Shown: in pieces, positions 47,801 through 55,331 of the stretch | How the letters are laid out: every line of letters starts with the position of its first letter | How positions within the stretch are numbered: the stretch's first letter is position 1 | NCBI GenBank assembly: GCA_963678565.1 | Contig: OY782875.1 | Location: forward strand, 682,001 to 746,000 | Reading direction: 5' to 3' | DNA: 64,000 nucleotides | From: SKHV01 sp963678565 | GTDB lineage: Bacteria; Bacteroidota; Bacteroidia; Bacteroidales; Prolixibacteraceae | Notes under the pieces: model-generated | Database searches by the model: none | What the model was told of the DNA's origin: nothing | Seen by the model: only the letters and a program-made list of their open reading frames with translations | Program-made: the position numbers and the translations under genes

Positions 47801-49268
47801 AGCGATTTCTATTTTCAATTCAATTGTTCAACTTAATAAAATTACGATTGAAAATGTTTATGCCAATCCGATTGCTGCTCGATATTCTGATGTAACCTTA
47901 ACCAATAGCTCCTTGCGCTCGAAAGTTACAGGCGATTTAATCAATATTAAATACGGTAAAGGGTATATTGAAAATTGTGAATTCGAAGGGAACTCGATGC
48001 CCGATACCGATGCGATCGATTATGATGATATTGAAAATGGGGTGATCAAAAACACCGTTATCCGAAACTTTAATGGCTTCAATTCCGATGCGATTGACAT
48101 TGGCGAGCAAGCAAAGAATATACTAATCGACCATGTTTTTGTATCCAACATTACCGATAAAGGGGTTTCTGTGGGGCAGCAATCTTCAGCGCACATTCAA
48201 AATTCCACCTTTGTAAATTGTAACCTGGGGGCAGGATTAAAAGACTCTTCCAAAGTAACAATTGATCATTGTACCTTTTATGCTTGTGCCATCCCTATTG
48301 CCTGTTACGAGAAAAACGCAGGAAGTGCAGGAGGAAACGCATGGGTGACCAGTACCATTTTGTCAAATGCTTATGACGAAAGTTATTTGGTCGATCAACA
48401 TTCGTCTTTAACTTTTTCTCATTCACTGTCCGATAGCGATACCATCAGAATTGGACTTAAAAATTTATACGCGAATCCTCAGTTTGAAGCGCCCGACTAT
48501 TTGAACTTTAGTTTGTTGGCAAGTTCACCGGCCATAAATACCGGACTGAATGGCAATATTGGTTCAACACAAGATTGGTCAACGATGAAATCAGGAATAG
48601 CGATCACAGGAATCAATGCAGGAGCGCTGACCGACAATCTTGAGTATTTGGTTTTAAGTAATATTGGCGACGCTCCAATTGATATTTCCAGTTATCGATT
48701 AAACGATGGGGTGCAATTTACCTTTGGTGACAATGTGGTTGTGGATGCAGGTGAAAATATTTTCATCACCAATAACAAAAATCATTTTGCTTGGGATCAT
48801 GCCATAAGCAAAGTTTTTGAATGGGAAGACGGGCGGTTAGACAACAATGGTGAAAAAGTCGCCTTGGTAGCCAACAACGATAGGTTGATCGATCAGGTGC
48901 GGTACCGTAGCGAAAATCCTTGGCCAATCCTTTCTGCAGGAAGTACTTTTTTATCCTTAAAAGTGTGGGGCAGCGACAATCATATTGCTGAAAACTGGAC
49001 CATTCAATCGTTCGATGAGGTGTTTATTGCCAGTGCCGATCGAACTGCAAACCCTTCCTTTCAATTGTATCCAAATCCGACAAATGGTTTGTTGAACCTA
49101 AGGGGCGTTAAGGCTGGTACTTCAATAAAGGTTTATGATTTGAGTGGATTGCTGGTTTATGAAACGAAGATTCAGCATACAAATCAAAGGATTGATTTAA
49201 CAAGCTTGCCCAAAGGTTTTTATTTTATTCGCAACGCCAGTGGTGTACAAAAAATTAGCAAGTTGTAG
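44826..49268 (+). CDS. CotH-kinase-domain surface protein with T9SS sorting tail
   Basis: 1480 residues, exported (signal peptide ending near NSSFSQ). Domains in order: lamin-tail domain (about 20-150); chitobiase-like C-terminal beta domain (about 170-250, YTLDGSEPT); a CotH domain (about 255-640) with the SLRASGSDWSYTLFRD, RPKIDRDL and ILGDLDRGFF motifs; a Bacteroidota repeat segment and galactose-binding-like part (about 690-860); parallel beta-helix repeats (about 950-1230); a second lamin-tail domain (about 1250-1370); and a type A T9SS sorting domain (LYPNPTNGLLNL to the end). CotH folds are protein kinase-like; whether this one is active is unknown. Likely on the cell surface. Confidence 0.88.
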   Translation: MKKLIFIVFIVLVSYNSSFSQLLINEFMASNTGDFIDPDFSESADWFEVVNKGTNTIDLSNFFFTDNLSDSIKWKLTETVELSPGEFYIFWADGMDQGNHTSFKLSADGEEIGIFDLQGNMIDSVFYTIQESNVSMGRSGNGTGDWVYFIDSTPGETNDNPSFDGIVKSEPYFSILGGIFDTSISLEINNLFEGEIRYTLDGSEPTADDALYNQAIYITESTVVRARIFNGNKIPGPTITHSYFINDETIGDLPVISISSEHDNFWHETNGIYTQSFKPDWEIPINIEMFENDGSDRAGFNLKAGAKINGLYSWRLPQKMLGIYFRKDYGKGKLEYPIFKNSDRVVFDSFSLRASGSDWSYTLFRDAMAQSLTAENMSVLYQEYRPCTVYFNGKYMGIHNLRPKIDRDLVWYNRNLEGVDIDVIENENSVEEGSLEAYKMFKVAYEKDLAIEENYQAVLAMMDEESFTDFMISEIFVRNTSLDHNVFIWKPIGSGEWQWILGDLDRGFFNPRKLFITFFENEGATPFEHLMDNDNYVRYFGLRMANQLFTTFNPNRVNEQINQSQQLIENDIQQHIDRWYGTTSSYGNAMPSVSYWKNEVQDLRTYAQVRPSAMMHYMESYGFGTSKPLSIKTSPANSGKINFNGLKCLIGESNGEYFSGETIQLSADAKAGYRFVGWKKASQQMAIEPNSRWKYFDQGEATDGWQQPEFDDASWQNGVAKLGYGVGGEHTILDYGGSSSSKYPTYYFRKEFSIDPTTVETIFINLLCDDGAVVYLNGVEVARAAMRTGAISYSTLAVTDVPDASKADFIPYEIDKSLLQENNTIAVEVHQDSRSSSDLIFDLFCSYTNKNNFEVVSTNSTFDYTHNEATSIIASFEAAAGCILPASIDTELTLSKDCSPYYVPHNSIVSETGNLIIPAGVELLFDDAISLTVNGKLTVNGLDNAPVYFRSDPNSVKQKWGIVNIVNADTCSLENLIIEDASKGANRITQNAAISIFNSIVQLNKITIENVYANPIAARYSDVTLTNSSLRSKVTGDLINIKYGKGYIENCEFEGNSMPDTDAIDYDDIENGVIKNTVIRNFNGFNSDAIDIGEQAKNILIDHVFVSNITDKGVSVGQQSSAHIQNSTFVNCNLGAGLKDSSKVTIDHCTFYACAIPIACYEKNAGSAGGNAWVTSTILSNAYDESYLVDQHSSLTFSHSLSDSDTIRIGLKNLYANPQFEAPDYLNFSLLASSPAINTGLNGNIGSTQDWSTMKSGIAITGINAGALTDNLEYLVLSNIGDAPIDISSYRLNDGVQFTFGDNVVVDAGENIFITNNKNHFAWDHAISKVFEWEDGRLDNNGEKVALVANNDRLIDQVRYRSENPWPILSAGSTFLSLKVWGSDNHIAENWTIQSFDEVFIASADRTANPSFQLYPNPTNGLLNLRGVKAGTSIKVYDLSGLLVYETKIQHTNQRIDLTSLPKGFYFIRNASGVQKISKL

Positions 49269-49972
49269 TGGAGTTGTTTCATAAAATACGTGAAGAGTTG
49301 TTAGAGATGAGCAGCGATGCAGTTCGTCAACGAAGTCAGCATTATTTTAAAGATGAAATTCTAATTGTTGGAGTAAAAGCTCCGGCGGTCAATGCTTTGG
49401 CAAAAAAATATCGGAAAGAAATCAGGCAGCTTTCAAAAAGTGAATTTTTTGCCCTGTGCGAATTGTTTTGGCAATCAGGTTCGGTTGAGGAATCACAGTT
49501 GGTGAGTTTTTGGCTTTTAGATGCATGCAAACAATTAAATGCCGACGATATTGCTGTGTTGAAGCATTGGATTGAAAACTATGTTGATAACTGGGCAAGT
49601 TGCGATTCGCTTTGTCCGAAAACGATTGGTTACTTGCTCGAAAAGTATCCCCCTTTAATTGAAGAGATGAAAAGATGGGCCAAACACTCCAATAGTTGGT
49701 TGCGACGAGCCGCCGCCGTTTCGTTTATTTATCCGGCCAAACATGGATTGTACTTAAATGATATTTTTCAGATAGCCGAAATTATGATGCTTTCCTCCGA
49801 AGATTTAGTTCAAAAAGGCTATGGTTGGATGCTGAAAGTGGCCTCGCAATCATTCCCTGAGGAAGTATACACCTTTTTAATGCTGCACAAGGCGGTGATG
49901 CCACGTACTGCCTTTCGATATGCACTTGAAAAATACCCTCCGGCCCAACGAAAAGAGGCAATGTTGAAATAG
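49268..49972 (+). CDS. DNA alkylation repair protein, AlkD-like
   Basis: 234 residues of HEAT-like helical repeats typical of AlkC/AlkD glycosylases, which remove bulky or cationic alkylated bases. Recognisable stretches are VGVKAPAVNALAKKYRKE, DNWASCDSLCPKTIG and WLRRAAAVSFIYPAK. The start is a GTG that overlaps the stop of the upstream surface-protein gene by one base (TAGTG). Confidence 0.87.
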   Translation: MELFHKIREELLEMSSDAVRQRSQHYFKDEILIVGVKAPAVNALAKKYRKEIRQLSKSEFFALCELFWQSGSVEESQLVSFWLLDACKQLNADDIAVLKHWIENYVDNWASCDSLCPKTIGYLLEKYPPLIEEMKRWAKHSNSWLRRAAAVSFIYPAKHGLYLNDIFQIAEIMMLSSEDLVQKGYGWMLKVASQSFPEEVYTFLMLHKAVMPRTAFRYALEKYPPAQRKEAMLK

Positions 49973-50054
49973 CTGTTTTTATCGTTTTATTTCTGTTGGT
50001 CCAATTCCAAACATTTTATTTTAAGGATTGTTCTTGCTTAAAAAATACAGCATT

Positions 50055-50441
50055 ATGTCATATTCAATATCAAAAAAAGTAAAAACAAATTTCGAAGAAA
50101 CAGAAGCCTTAGTTATTTCAAATTTGAAAGCACAAGGATTCGGAATTATTACTGAAATTGATCTTCAAAAAACATTTAAAAGTAAGCTTGATGTTGATTT
50201 CAGAAAGTATAAAATATTGGGTGCATGCAATCCAAAATTGGCGAACAAAGCGATTGGTATCGATGATCAGGTTGGGGTTTTGTTACCATGCAATGTTTGC
50301 TTGCAAGAATTGAGTGAAACCGAAACTGAAGTGTTTACGGTAAACACACATGAGATGATGAAACTTACAGCGAACGAAGAAATAACTTCGTTAGGAAGCG
50401 AAATAAATATGCGTTTGGAAAATGTATTGAATTCAATATAA
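50055..50441 (+). CDS. DUF302-domain protein
   Basis: 128 residues from the ATG at 50055 (an in-frame TTG at 50028 is less likely). The pattern FEETEALVISNLKAQGFGIITEIDLQ, YKILGACNPKLANKAI and VGVLLPCNVCL is that of the DUF302/TTHA1732 family, small alpha/beta proteins of unknown function. The cysteine pair around LPCNVCL is of interest but not diagnostic. Confidence 0.85.
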   Translation: MSYSISKKVKTNFEETEALVISNLKAQGFGIITEIDLQKTFKSKLDVDFRKYKILGACNPKLANKAIGIDDQVGVLLPCNVCLQELSETETEVFTVNTHEMMKLTANEEITSLGSEINMRLENVLNSI

Positions 50442-50450
50442 AAAATTGGA

Positions 50451-50515
50451 GGCTGAGCCTGGCGAAGCCCTTTCCTATAACGAGAATGATTTCGATAGGC
50501 TCAATCACCAGTTTT
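50451..50515. repeat. Degenerate inverted intergenic repeat
   Basis: GGCTGAGCCTGGCGAAGCC and, inverted, GATTTCGATAGGCTCAATCACC form an imperfect inverted pair. It resembles a dispersed palindromic intergenic element often seen in Bacteroidota as GAGCCTGTCGAAGC/GCTTCGACAGGCTC; the copy is mutated. Only one copy is in the window. Confidence 0.5.
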
Positions 50516-50551
50516 TATTGAAGAGGCTTTGGCAAGTTCAGTGACCAATTC

Positions 50552-50743
50552 TTAGTTCATAAACTTCTTAATGTTGTAGCGACTGGCAATTTCAATTCTT
50601 TCAGCAGCTTCCAATGAATTCATGTATTGTTTCCAGCCAGGACAAAAGTTGATATGAAATCGCCAGAAACGTCCGGCAAATGATTTGGGTTGGGCATCGT
50701 ATTTTGCCCGCATTGGGCAAGTTGCACATTTGCTTTCTTCCAT
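50552..50743 (-). CDS. Small conserved-looking hypothetical protein
   Basis: 63 residues, start ATG, 21 bp downstream of gdhA on the same strand. It contains CATCPMR, a tryptophan-rich centre (RFWRFHINFCPGW) and a helical end. The cysteine pair and lone cysteine may bind metal. I do not recognise the family. Operon position with gdhA and ordinary codon use favour a real gene. Confidence 0.6.
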   Translation of the reverse strand: MEESKCATCPMRAKYDAQPKSFAGRFWRFHINFCPGWKQYMNSLEAAERIEIASRYNIKKFMN

Positions 50744-50764
50744 GGTTTTTGGGTTGATTAATTT

Positions 50765-52099
50765 TTACACAATTCCTTGTGCCAACATTGCATCGGCCAC
50801 TTTTATAAATCCACCAATGTTCGCACCTTTCAGGTAATCGATTTTTGATCCAATTTTTCCATGCATTTTACAAGTTTCATGGATCTCGCCCATAATAATG
50901 TGCAAACGTTGATCTACTTCTTCACGGGTCCAATTGTAGCGCATCGAGTTTTGCGACATTTCCAATCCCGAAACAGCAACACCTCCTGCATTGACTGCTT
51001 TCCCCGGAGCATAGTGGATTTTTTCGTTCAAGTAATCAACGGCATCGGCGGTACAACCCATGTTGGAAGCTTCGGCAACTAAAAAGCACGAATTGGCAAC
51101 CAATTGCTTTGCATCTTCTAAGTTGAGCTCATTTTCGCAGGCACACGGAATGGCAATGTCGACTTGTTGTGTCCAAGGCCTTTGCCCGGCAAAAAACTGA
51201 GCATTGTATTCTTCGGCATAAGGTGCAACTACATCGTTGTTGGTGGCACGTAACTCTAAGAGATATTCAATTTTATCGTCTTTAATTCCGTTCGGATCGT
51301 AAATATATCCATCGGGGCCAGAAATGGTGACTACTTTTCCACCCAATTCGGTAATTTTAGAAATCGCACCCCAAGCAACGTTTCCAAAACCAGAAATGGC
51401 AAAAGTGTGTCCGGCAATATCTTTGCCCAATTCTTTCAACATGTGTTGAACAAAATAAACTGCTCCAAATCCAGTTGCTTCGGGTCGAATTAAACTTCCG
51501 CCCCAATTAATTCCTTTTCCGGTAAGGACTCCGGTAAATTCATTTCTAATTCTTTTATATTGACCAAACAAGTAGCCAATTTCGCGACCACCAACGCCTA
51601 TGTCGCCCGCTGGTACATCGGTATGTGGCCCAATATGTCGTTGTAATTCGGTCATAAAACTTTGACAGAAATTCATTATTTCATTGTCTGATTTACCTTT
51701 CGGACTAAAGTCTGATCCTCCTTTTCCTCCGCCCATGGGCAAGGTGGTTAAGCTGTTTTTAAAGGTTTGTTCGAAGCCTAAAAACTTCAATATGCTTAAA
51801 GTAACACTGGGGTGAAAGCGTAGTCCGCCTTTGTAAGGGCCAATTGCACTATTGAATTCAACACGATATCCACGATTGATATGCACTTCGCCATGATCAT
51901 CAATCCAAGGCACACGAAACATAATTACGCGTTCGGGTTCGGTCATTCGTTCTAATATTTTTGCTTGCTTATATCGTGGATTTTTATTGTAAATATCCCA
52001 TACGGTTTCCACCACTTCTTCAACGGCTTGGTGGAATTCTTTTTCTCCGGGGGTGCGATTTTCTATAGCGTTCAGAAAATCTTGCATTTCTGCTTTCAT
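50765..52099 (-). CDS. gdhA: Glutamate dehydrogenase (NADP-type)
   Basis: Makes glutamate from 2-oxoglutarate and ammonia. 444 residues, the usual length of hexameric type enzymes. The catalytic lysine is Lys126 in PMGGGKGGSDF; GPYKGGLRFHPS at 88-99 and the dinucleotide fold FAISGFGNVAWGA are intact. The upstream region contains no clear promoter boxes. Confidence 0.97.
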   Translation of the reverse strand: MKAEMQDFLNAIENRTPGEKEFHQAVEEVVETVWDIYNKNPRYKQAKILERMTEPERVIMFRVPWIDDHGEVHINRGYRVEFNSAIGPYKGGLRFHPSVTLSILKFLGFEQTFKNSLTTLPMGGGKGGSDFSPKGKSDNEIMNFCQSFMTELQRHIGPHTDVPAGDIGVGGREIGYLFGQYKRIRNEFTGVLTGKGINWGGSLIRPEATGFGAVYFVQHMLKELGKDIAGHTFAISGFGNVAWGAISKITELGGKVVTISGPDGYIYDPNGIKDDKIEYLLELRATNNDVVAPYAEEYNAQFFAGQRPWTQQVDIAIPCACENELNLEDAKQLVANSCFLVAEASNMGCTADAVDYLNEKIHYAPGKAVNAGGVAVSGLEMSQNSMRYNWTREEVDQRLHIIMGEIHETCKMHGKIGSKIDYLKGANIGGFIKVADAMLAQGIV

Positions 52100-52245
52100 A
52101 GCTTGTTTTCATTTAGTATTTATAGCTTAAATATACTAACAAATGTTGTGATAAAAAGCATTGCGATGAATGAGAATTGTCAGTATTTTTAATCAAGTGT
52201 GGATGCTCATCTTTGATTATAACTTTTTAGTTTTTCCTGAATGAG

Positions 52246-52569
52246 CTAATCAATTTCTTCGATCTTGTTTAATGGAATGGAATTGATGGTTTGGTTGAGG
52301 CTTGTAATTGTTTTTGGCCGATGAATTTTGTACAAACGGTGTGTTGCGTCGAGCTTGGTATTTTGATCGGGAACCCATTCCATCAACTCATTGGGGGTGC
52401 AATTTAAAATAGTACATAGCTTTTCGAGTTGCTCGTTGTTGAGTTGACGTACCTTGTTTTGCCTTACGCGCGACGCCAATGACGCTGAAATACCTCTACT
52501 CGTTAAATAGGCATAAGTTTTGTCGAAGGTACGTGCTTGCAAAATTCTTATGAAATTGTAGATAATCAT
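52246..52569 (-). CDS. XRE-family HTH transcriptional regulator
   Basis: 107 residues. A helix-turn-helix of the Cro/CI type spans about 20-70 (LTSRGISASLASRVRQNK, LNNEQLEKLCTILNCTPNELMEWVPD). The C-terminal 35 residues are not a known domain. No phage gene is close. About 180 bp upstream of its start lies an unusual 21-bp phased array, which it could bind; this is speculation from proximity. Confidence 0.85.
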   Translation of the reverse strand: MIIYNFIRILQARTFDKTYAYLTSRGISASLASRVRQNKVRQLNNEQLEKLCTILNCTPNELMEWVPDQNTKLDATHRLYKIHRPKTITSLNQTINSIPLNKIEEID

Positions 52570-52748
52570 ACTAGTTCGGTTTTGTAATTAATTCAGGTTG
52601 AAATGTTTAAAGTTAAAGTGAATTGTTGAAAATTGCGATAAATCGGAGCACTAATTTTATCAAATTTATTGTTGTGGGGGATCAAAGTTGCGGGCTTTTT
52701 AAGCTTGTCCTTGTGAATGTTTAAAGCCAATTGACGAAAGTTTTAGTA

Positions 52749-52949
52749 CCTCTAGTTGTGTTGACAAAACCTCTACTGTAGATTTCTATTCCTCTAGCTC
52801 GGACATAGAAGGCTCTAATGTAGATCTCTATTCCTCTAGCCCGGATGTGGAAGGCTCTAATGTTGTTTGGTTGTCCTCTAGCACGAATAAAAATTCCTCT
52901 AGAAAAGATAGCGACCCCTCTAGCGCTGCGCTGGTTGTAATGCCTCTAA
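52749..52949. repeat. Phased array of CCTCTAG-type boxes at 21-bp period
   Basis: Boxes CCTCTAG, CCTCTAC or GCTCTAA begin at 52749, 52770, 52791, 52812, 52833, 52854, 52875, 52896 and 52917, each exactly 21 bp apart; a tenth (CCTCTAA) is at 52943, 26 bp after the ninth. The bases between boxes vary, though boxes 2-3 and 4-5 also form a 42-bp unit repeated about 83% identically. Plus frame 52703-52963 and minus frame 52724-52945 are open but contain no ATG, GTG or TTG ahead of the repeats. It lies between the XRE gene and the WalJ-like gene. Function unknown. Confidence 0.9.
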
Positions 52950-53004
52950 GGTCGATAATTTAACGTTAGCTTTGTTGTCGCTTTGTTGTCGAAGCCTGTT
53001 CGAT

Positions 53005-53763
53005 TTAAAAGCGATAAACCTTAGTAGGCTCATGCCTAAATGTGGGCTTAATTTCAAATCTCTCATTTAAGGTTGAAAAACTTTCCAAAGCCAATTCAAT
53101 AGAATTGTTTTCGCCCGATAAGTGCGACAGGAAAATGGTTTTTAACGACGGTTCGGCATGTTCATCAATTAAATCGAGTGCTTGTTTGTTGGATAAATGG
53201 CCATGATCAGAAGCAATTCTGTTTTTTAGGTACCAAGGGTAGCCTCCTTTCCAAAGGCTGTCTTCATCATAATTGCTTTCTAAAAACAAAATATTCGATT
53301 GTTTTACGTGCTGAATTACATTTTGGCAGGGCTGCCCAATGTCGGTCATCACTCCAACACTTAATTCGCCATTTTCAATTCTGAAACTGCAAGGTTCGGC
53401 CGCATCGTGCCATTTTAAAAAGGTATGAATTTGTAAGCCGCCAATGGCAATTGTTTCGCCCGGAGTAAAAAATCGGTTGTATTGCGGAACATATTTCTTG
53501 GTGGTGTTGATCAAGGTTTTTCTGGAGAGATAAACCGGAATATTAAAGCGTTTGCTGAATACCCGAACTCCTCGAATGTGATCGGCGTGCTCGTGGCTAA
53601 TAAAAATAGCTTTGATTTTTTCGATAGGAATGCCCGCTTGTTCTATCCGAAGGGTAATTTGCCGCGCACTTATTCCTACATCCACCAACACTGCTTCATT
53701 TTCGTTTCCAACATAGTAGCAATTTCCGTTGCTCCCCGATGCCAATGCACAAACTTCAATCAT
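53005..53763 (-). CDS. MBL-fold metallo-hydrolase (WalJ/YycJ type)
   Basis: 252 residues from the ATG at 53761-53763, which has AAAGGA just before it; the TTG at 53802 is a weaker start. The N-terminus IEVCALASGSNGNCYYVG and the zinc-binding HEHADH at 57-62 place it with YycJ/WalJ-like proteins, which are DNA-exonuclease-like or regulatory MBL enzymes. Further histidines follow in MTDIGQP, SNYD and HLSGENN regions. Confidence 0.87.
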   Translation of the reverse strand: MIEVCALASGSNGNCYYVGNENEAVLVDVGISARQITLRIEQAGIPIEKIKAIFISHEHADHIRGVRVFSKRFNIPVYLSRKTLINTTKKYVPQYNRFFTPGETIAIGGLQIHTFLKWHDAAEPCSFRIENGELSVGVMTDIGQPCQNVIQHVKQSNILFLESNYDEDSLWKGGYPWYLKNRIASDHGHLSNKQALDLIDEHAEPSLKTIFLSHLSGENNSIELALESFSTLNERFEIKPTFRHEPTKVYRF

Positions 53764-54095
53764 TCCTTTAATTTTTTGTAAAGAAAGTATATTGGATTTC
53801 AATTGCCAAAATAAGTTTTGAACAGAAGAAATTCGAAAAGCAAAATGAGTCTTGGGGGTGCTGCTTAGTATTTGTCCATGCCAAAGATGAAGGCTTCGGT
53901 AGCGGCAAATATTCGCATTTGCGAGCCTATTGTTTAGCTTCGCAGGTTTTCTATTCAGTATTTTTTCTTTTATTTAAAAGAAATCGGAAAGGGAAATAAC
54001 GATGCTAGAACTTCGTTTGCAAATAAACGTCTTTCGAGTCGCGAAACTAATTTGTATGTTTGTGATCAAATCACCGAAGTTAAGATTTATTCAAA
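53764..54095. other. Intergenic region without recognisable content
   Basis: 332 bp between divergent genes. I see only short AT-rich stretches and weak inverted repeats; no RNA, repeat family or convincing promoter was found. Confidence 0.5.
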
Positions 54096-54566
54096 GTGAA
54101 GAAATTTAAAAGATACTTTTTCTATCTATTCCTGTTTTTGGCAACCGCCCTTTCGTGCGATGTTTTGCCTTGTTTGGAATATGATGGAGTGCAGCTGAAT
54201 GCAGGGTTTTACAAGATCGAAAATGAAATTGTTGAGGATACCTTAATTGATTCATTAATCATTTATCCATTGAATTCAGAAGACGCCTATTACAATGGAA
54301 GCACACGAAAAAGCAAATCTATTTCGTTGCCATTAGGCGTAAATAGCGACACCACCAGCTATGTGCTTTTTTTAGATTCGATTTCGTACGATACAATTAC
54401 CTTTATTTATGCGCGTCAGTTGCAATTAATATCGCATGAGTGTGGCTTTGAACATTTCTTTAATTTAGAGGAAATAAGATATACTTGTAACAAGATTGAT
54501 TCGGTTTGGATTAGAAAAGATTTAGTAGAATATGGCGAAGTTGAGAATGTTAAAATATCATTTTAG
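54096..54566 (+). CDS. DUF6452-type lipoprotein
   Basis: 156 residues starting at a GTG; signal peptide with a cysteine after TALSC, consistent with a lipoprotein. The body (NAGFYKIENEI, SISLPLGVNSDTTSY, RQLQLISHECGF) follows the DUF6452 pattern, as I remember it. Overlaps the next gene by about 20 bases. Function unknown. Confidence 0.7.
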   Translation: MKKFKRYFFYLFLFLATALSCDVLPCLEYDGVQLNAGFYKIENEIVEDTLIDSLIIYPLNSEDAYYNGSTRKSKSISLPLGVNSDTTSYVLFLDSISYDTITFIYARQLQLISHECGFEHFFNLEEIRYTCNKIDSVWIRKDLVEYGEVENVKISF

Positions 54567-55215
54567 CTTAATTCTTTTACTGTCGACGCTTTTTGTAAAT
54601 GCACAAAAAGACGATTGGCAGGGAATTAATATCGGAACAGACTTGTCGCGTTTTGCCTTGCCATTGCTCGATTCGACCCGAATTGGCTGGGAGTTTTCAG
54701 GGGATTATGAATTGCTGCCCGATATGTTTGGCGTTTTCGAAATTGGTTCGCAGGTTACCCGATTAAATGCTAAAAATTACGACTATCGTTCGGATGGAAT
54801 TTATACCCGATTTGGCGTCGATTATAATTTTATGCGTCATGTGGATGAGGTTTCTTCCGATAAAATTACAATTGGTTTACGTTATGGTTTAACCTCCTTT
54901 AGTCATAGCGCTGAAAACATTCGAGTTGAAAGTGAATTGTTTGAAGACTATCGCAACGGAAGTATTGCAAATAATTGGTTAAGCGCCCAATGGCTCGAGA
55001 TTGCATTTGGAATGAAAACCAAGCTATTTAATAATTTCTATTTGGGGTGGTCGGTACGAATGCGCATGAAAACCTGGGTAGAAGAAGATCCATTAATGGA
55101 ACCCTATTATATTCCGGGGTATGGACGTGCCAGCAGAGCGAGTAATGTTGGCTTGAATTATACGCTTTCGTACAAAATACCAATTAAGAAAAAGAAGACT
55201 GAAGAGTCAAAATAA
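54547..55215 (+). CDS. DUF6048-type outer-membrane beta-barrel-like protein
   Basis: 222 residues from the ATG at 54547 (MLKYHFSLILLLSTLFVNAQ is a complete signal peptide; the ATG at 54532 adds five residues). The mature part alternates in a beta-barrel manner (IGTDLSRFALPLLDS, LGWSVRMRMKTWV). It matches DUF6048, usually next to DUF6452 in Bacteroidota. They probably work together in the envelope; function is unknown. Confidence 0.75.
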   Translation: MLKYHFSLILLLSTLFVNAQKDDWQGINIGTDLSRFALPLLDSTRIGWEFSGDYELLPDMFGVFEIGSQVTRLNAKNYDYRSDGIYTRFGVDYNFMRHVDEVSSDKITIGLRYGLTSFSHSAENIRVESELFEDYRNGSIANNWLSAQWLEIAFGMKTKLFNNFYLGWSVRMRMKTWVEEDPLMEPYYIPGYGRASRASNVGLNYTLSYKIPIKKKKTEESK

Positions 55216-55267
55216 ACAACTTTACGAAGGTTTATTGATAAAAACAGAGCCAATTAGAATAAAAGAT

Positions 55268-55309
55268 AAGAGGCTTTCAAACAACTAAATTTCTGTTTGA
55301 ATGCCTCTT
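55268..55309. terminator. Hairpin between DUF6048 gene and yebC
   Basis: AAGAGGCTTTCAAACA and TGTTTGAATGCCTCTT form a long stem with one mismatch and a 10-base loop. Neither side has a good T-tract, so termination is likely but not certain. Confidence 0.5.
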
Positions 55310-55331
55310 ATGCATTTATGTATATTGAAGT

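Noticed and set aside
52749..52949. CRISPR array
   Set aside because: Box is only 7 bp and the period 21 bp; repeats and spacers are far too short and no cas gene is near.
53803..54095. Hairpin-rich stretch such as GCAAAT/ATTTGC and CGTTT/AAACG
   Set aside because: Stems of 5-6 bp are expected by chance; no T-tract or other structure.
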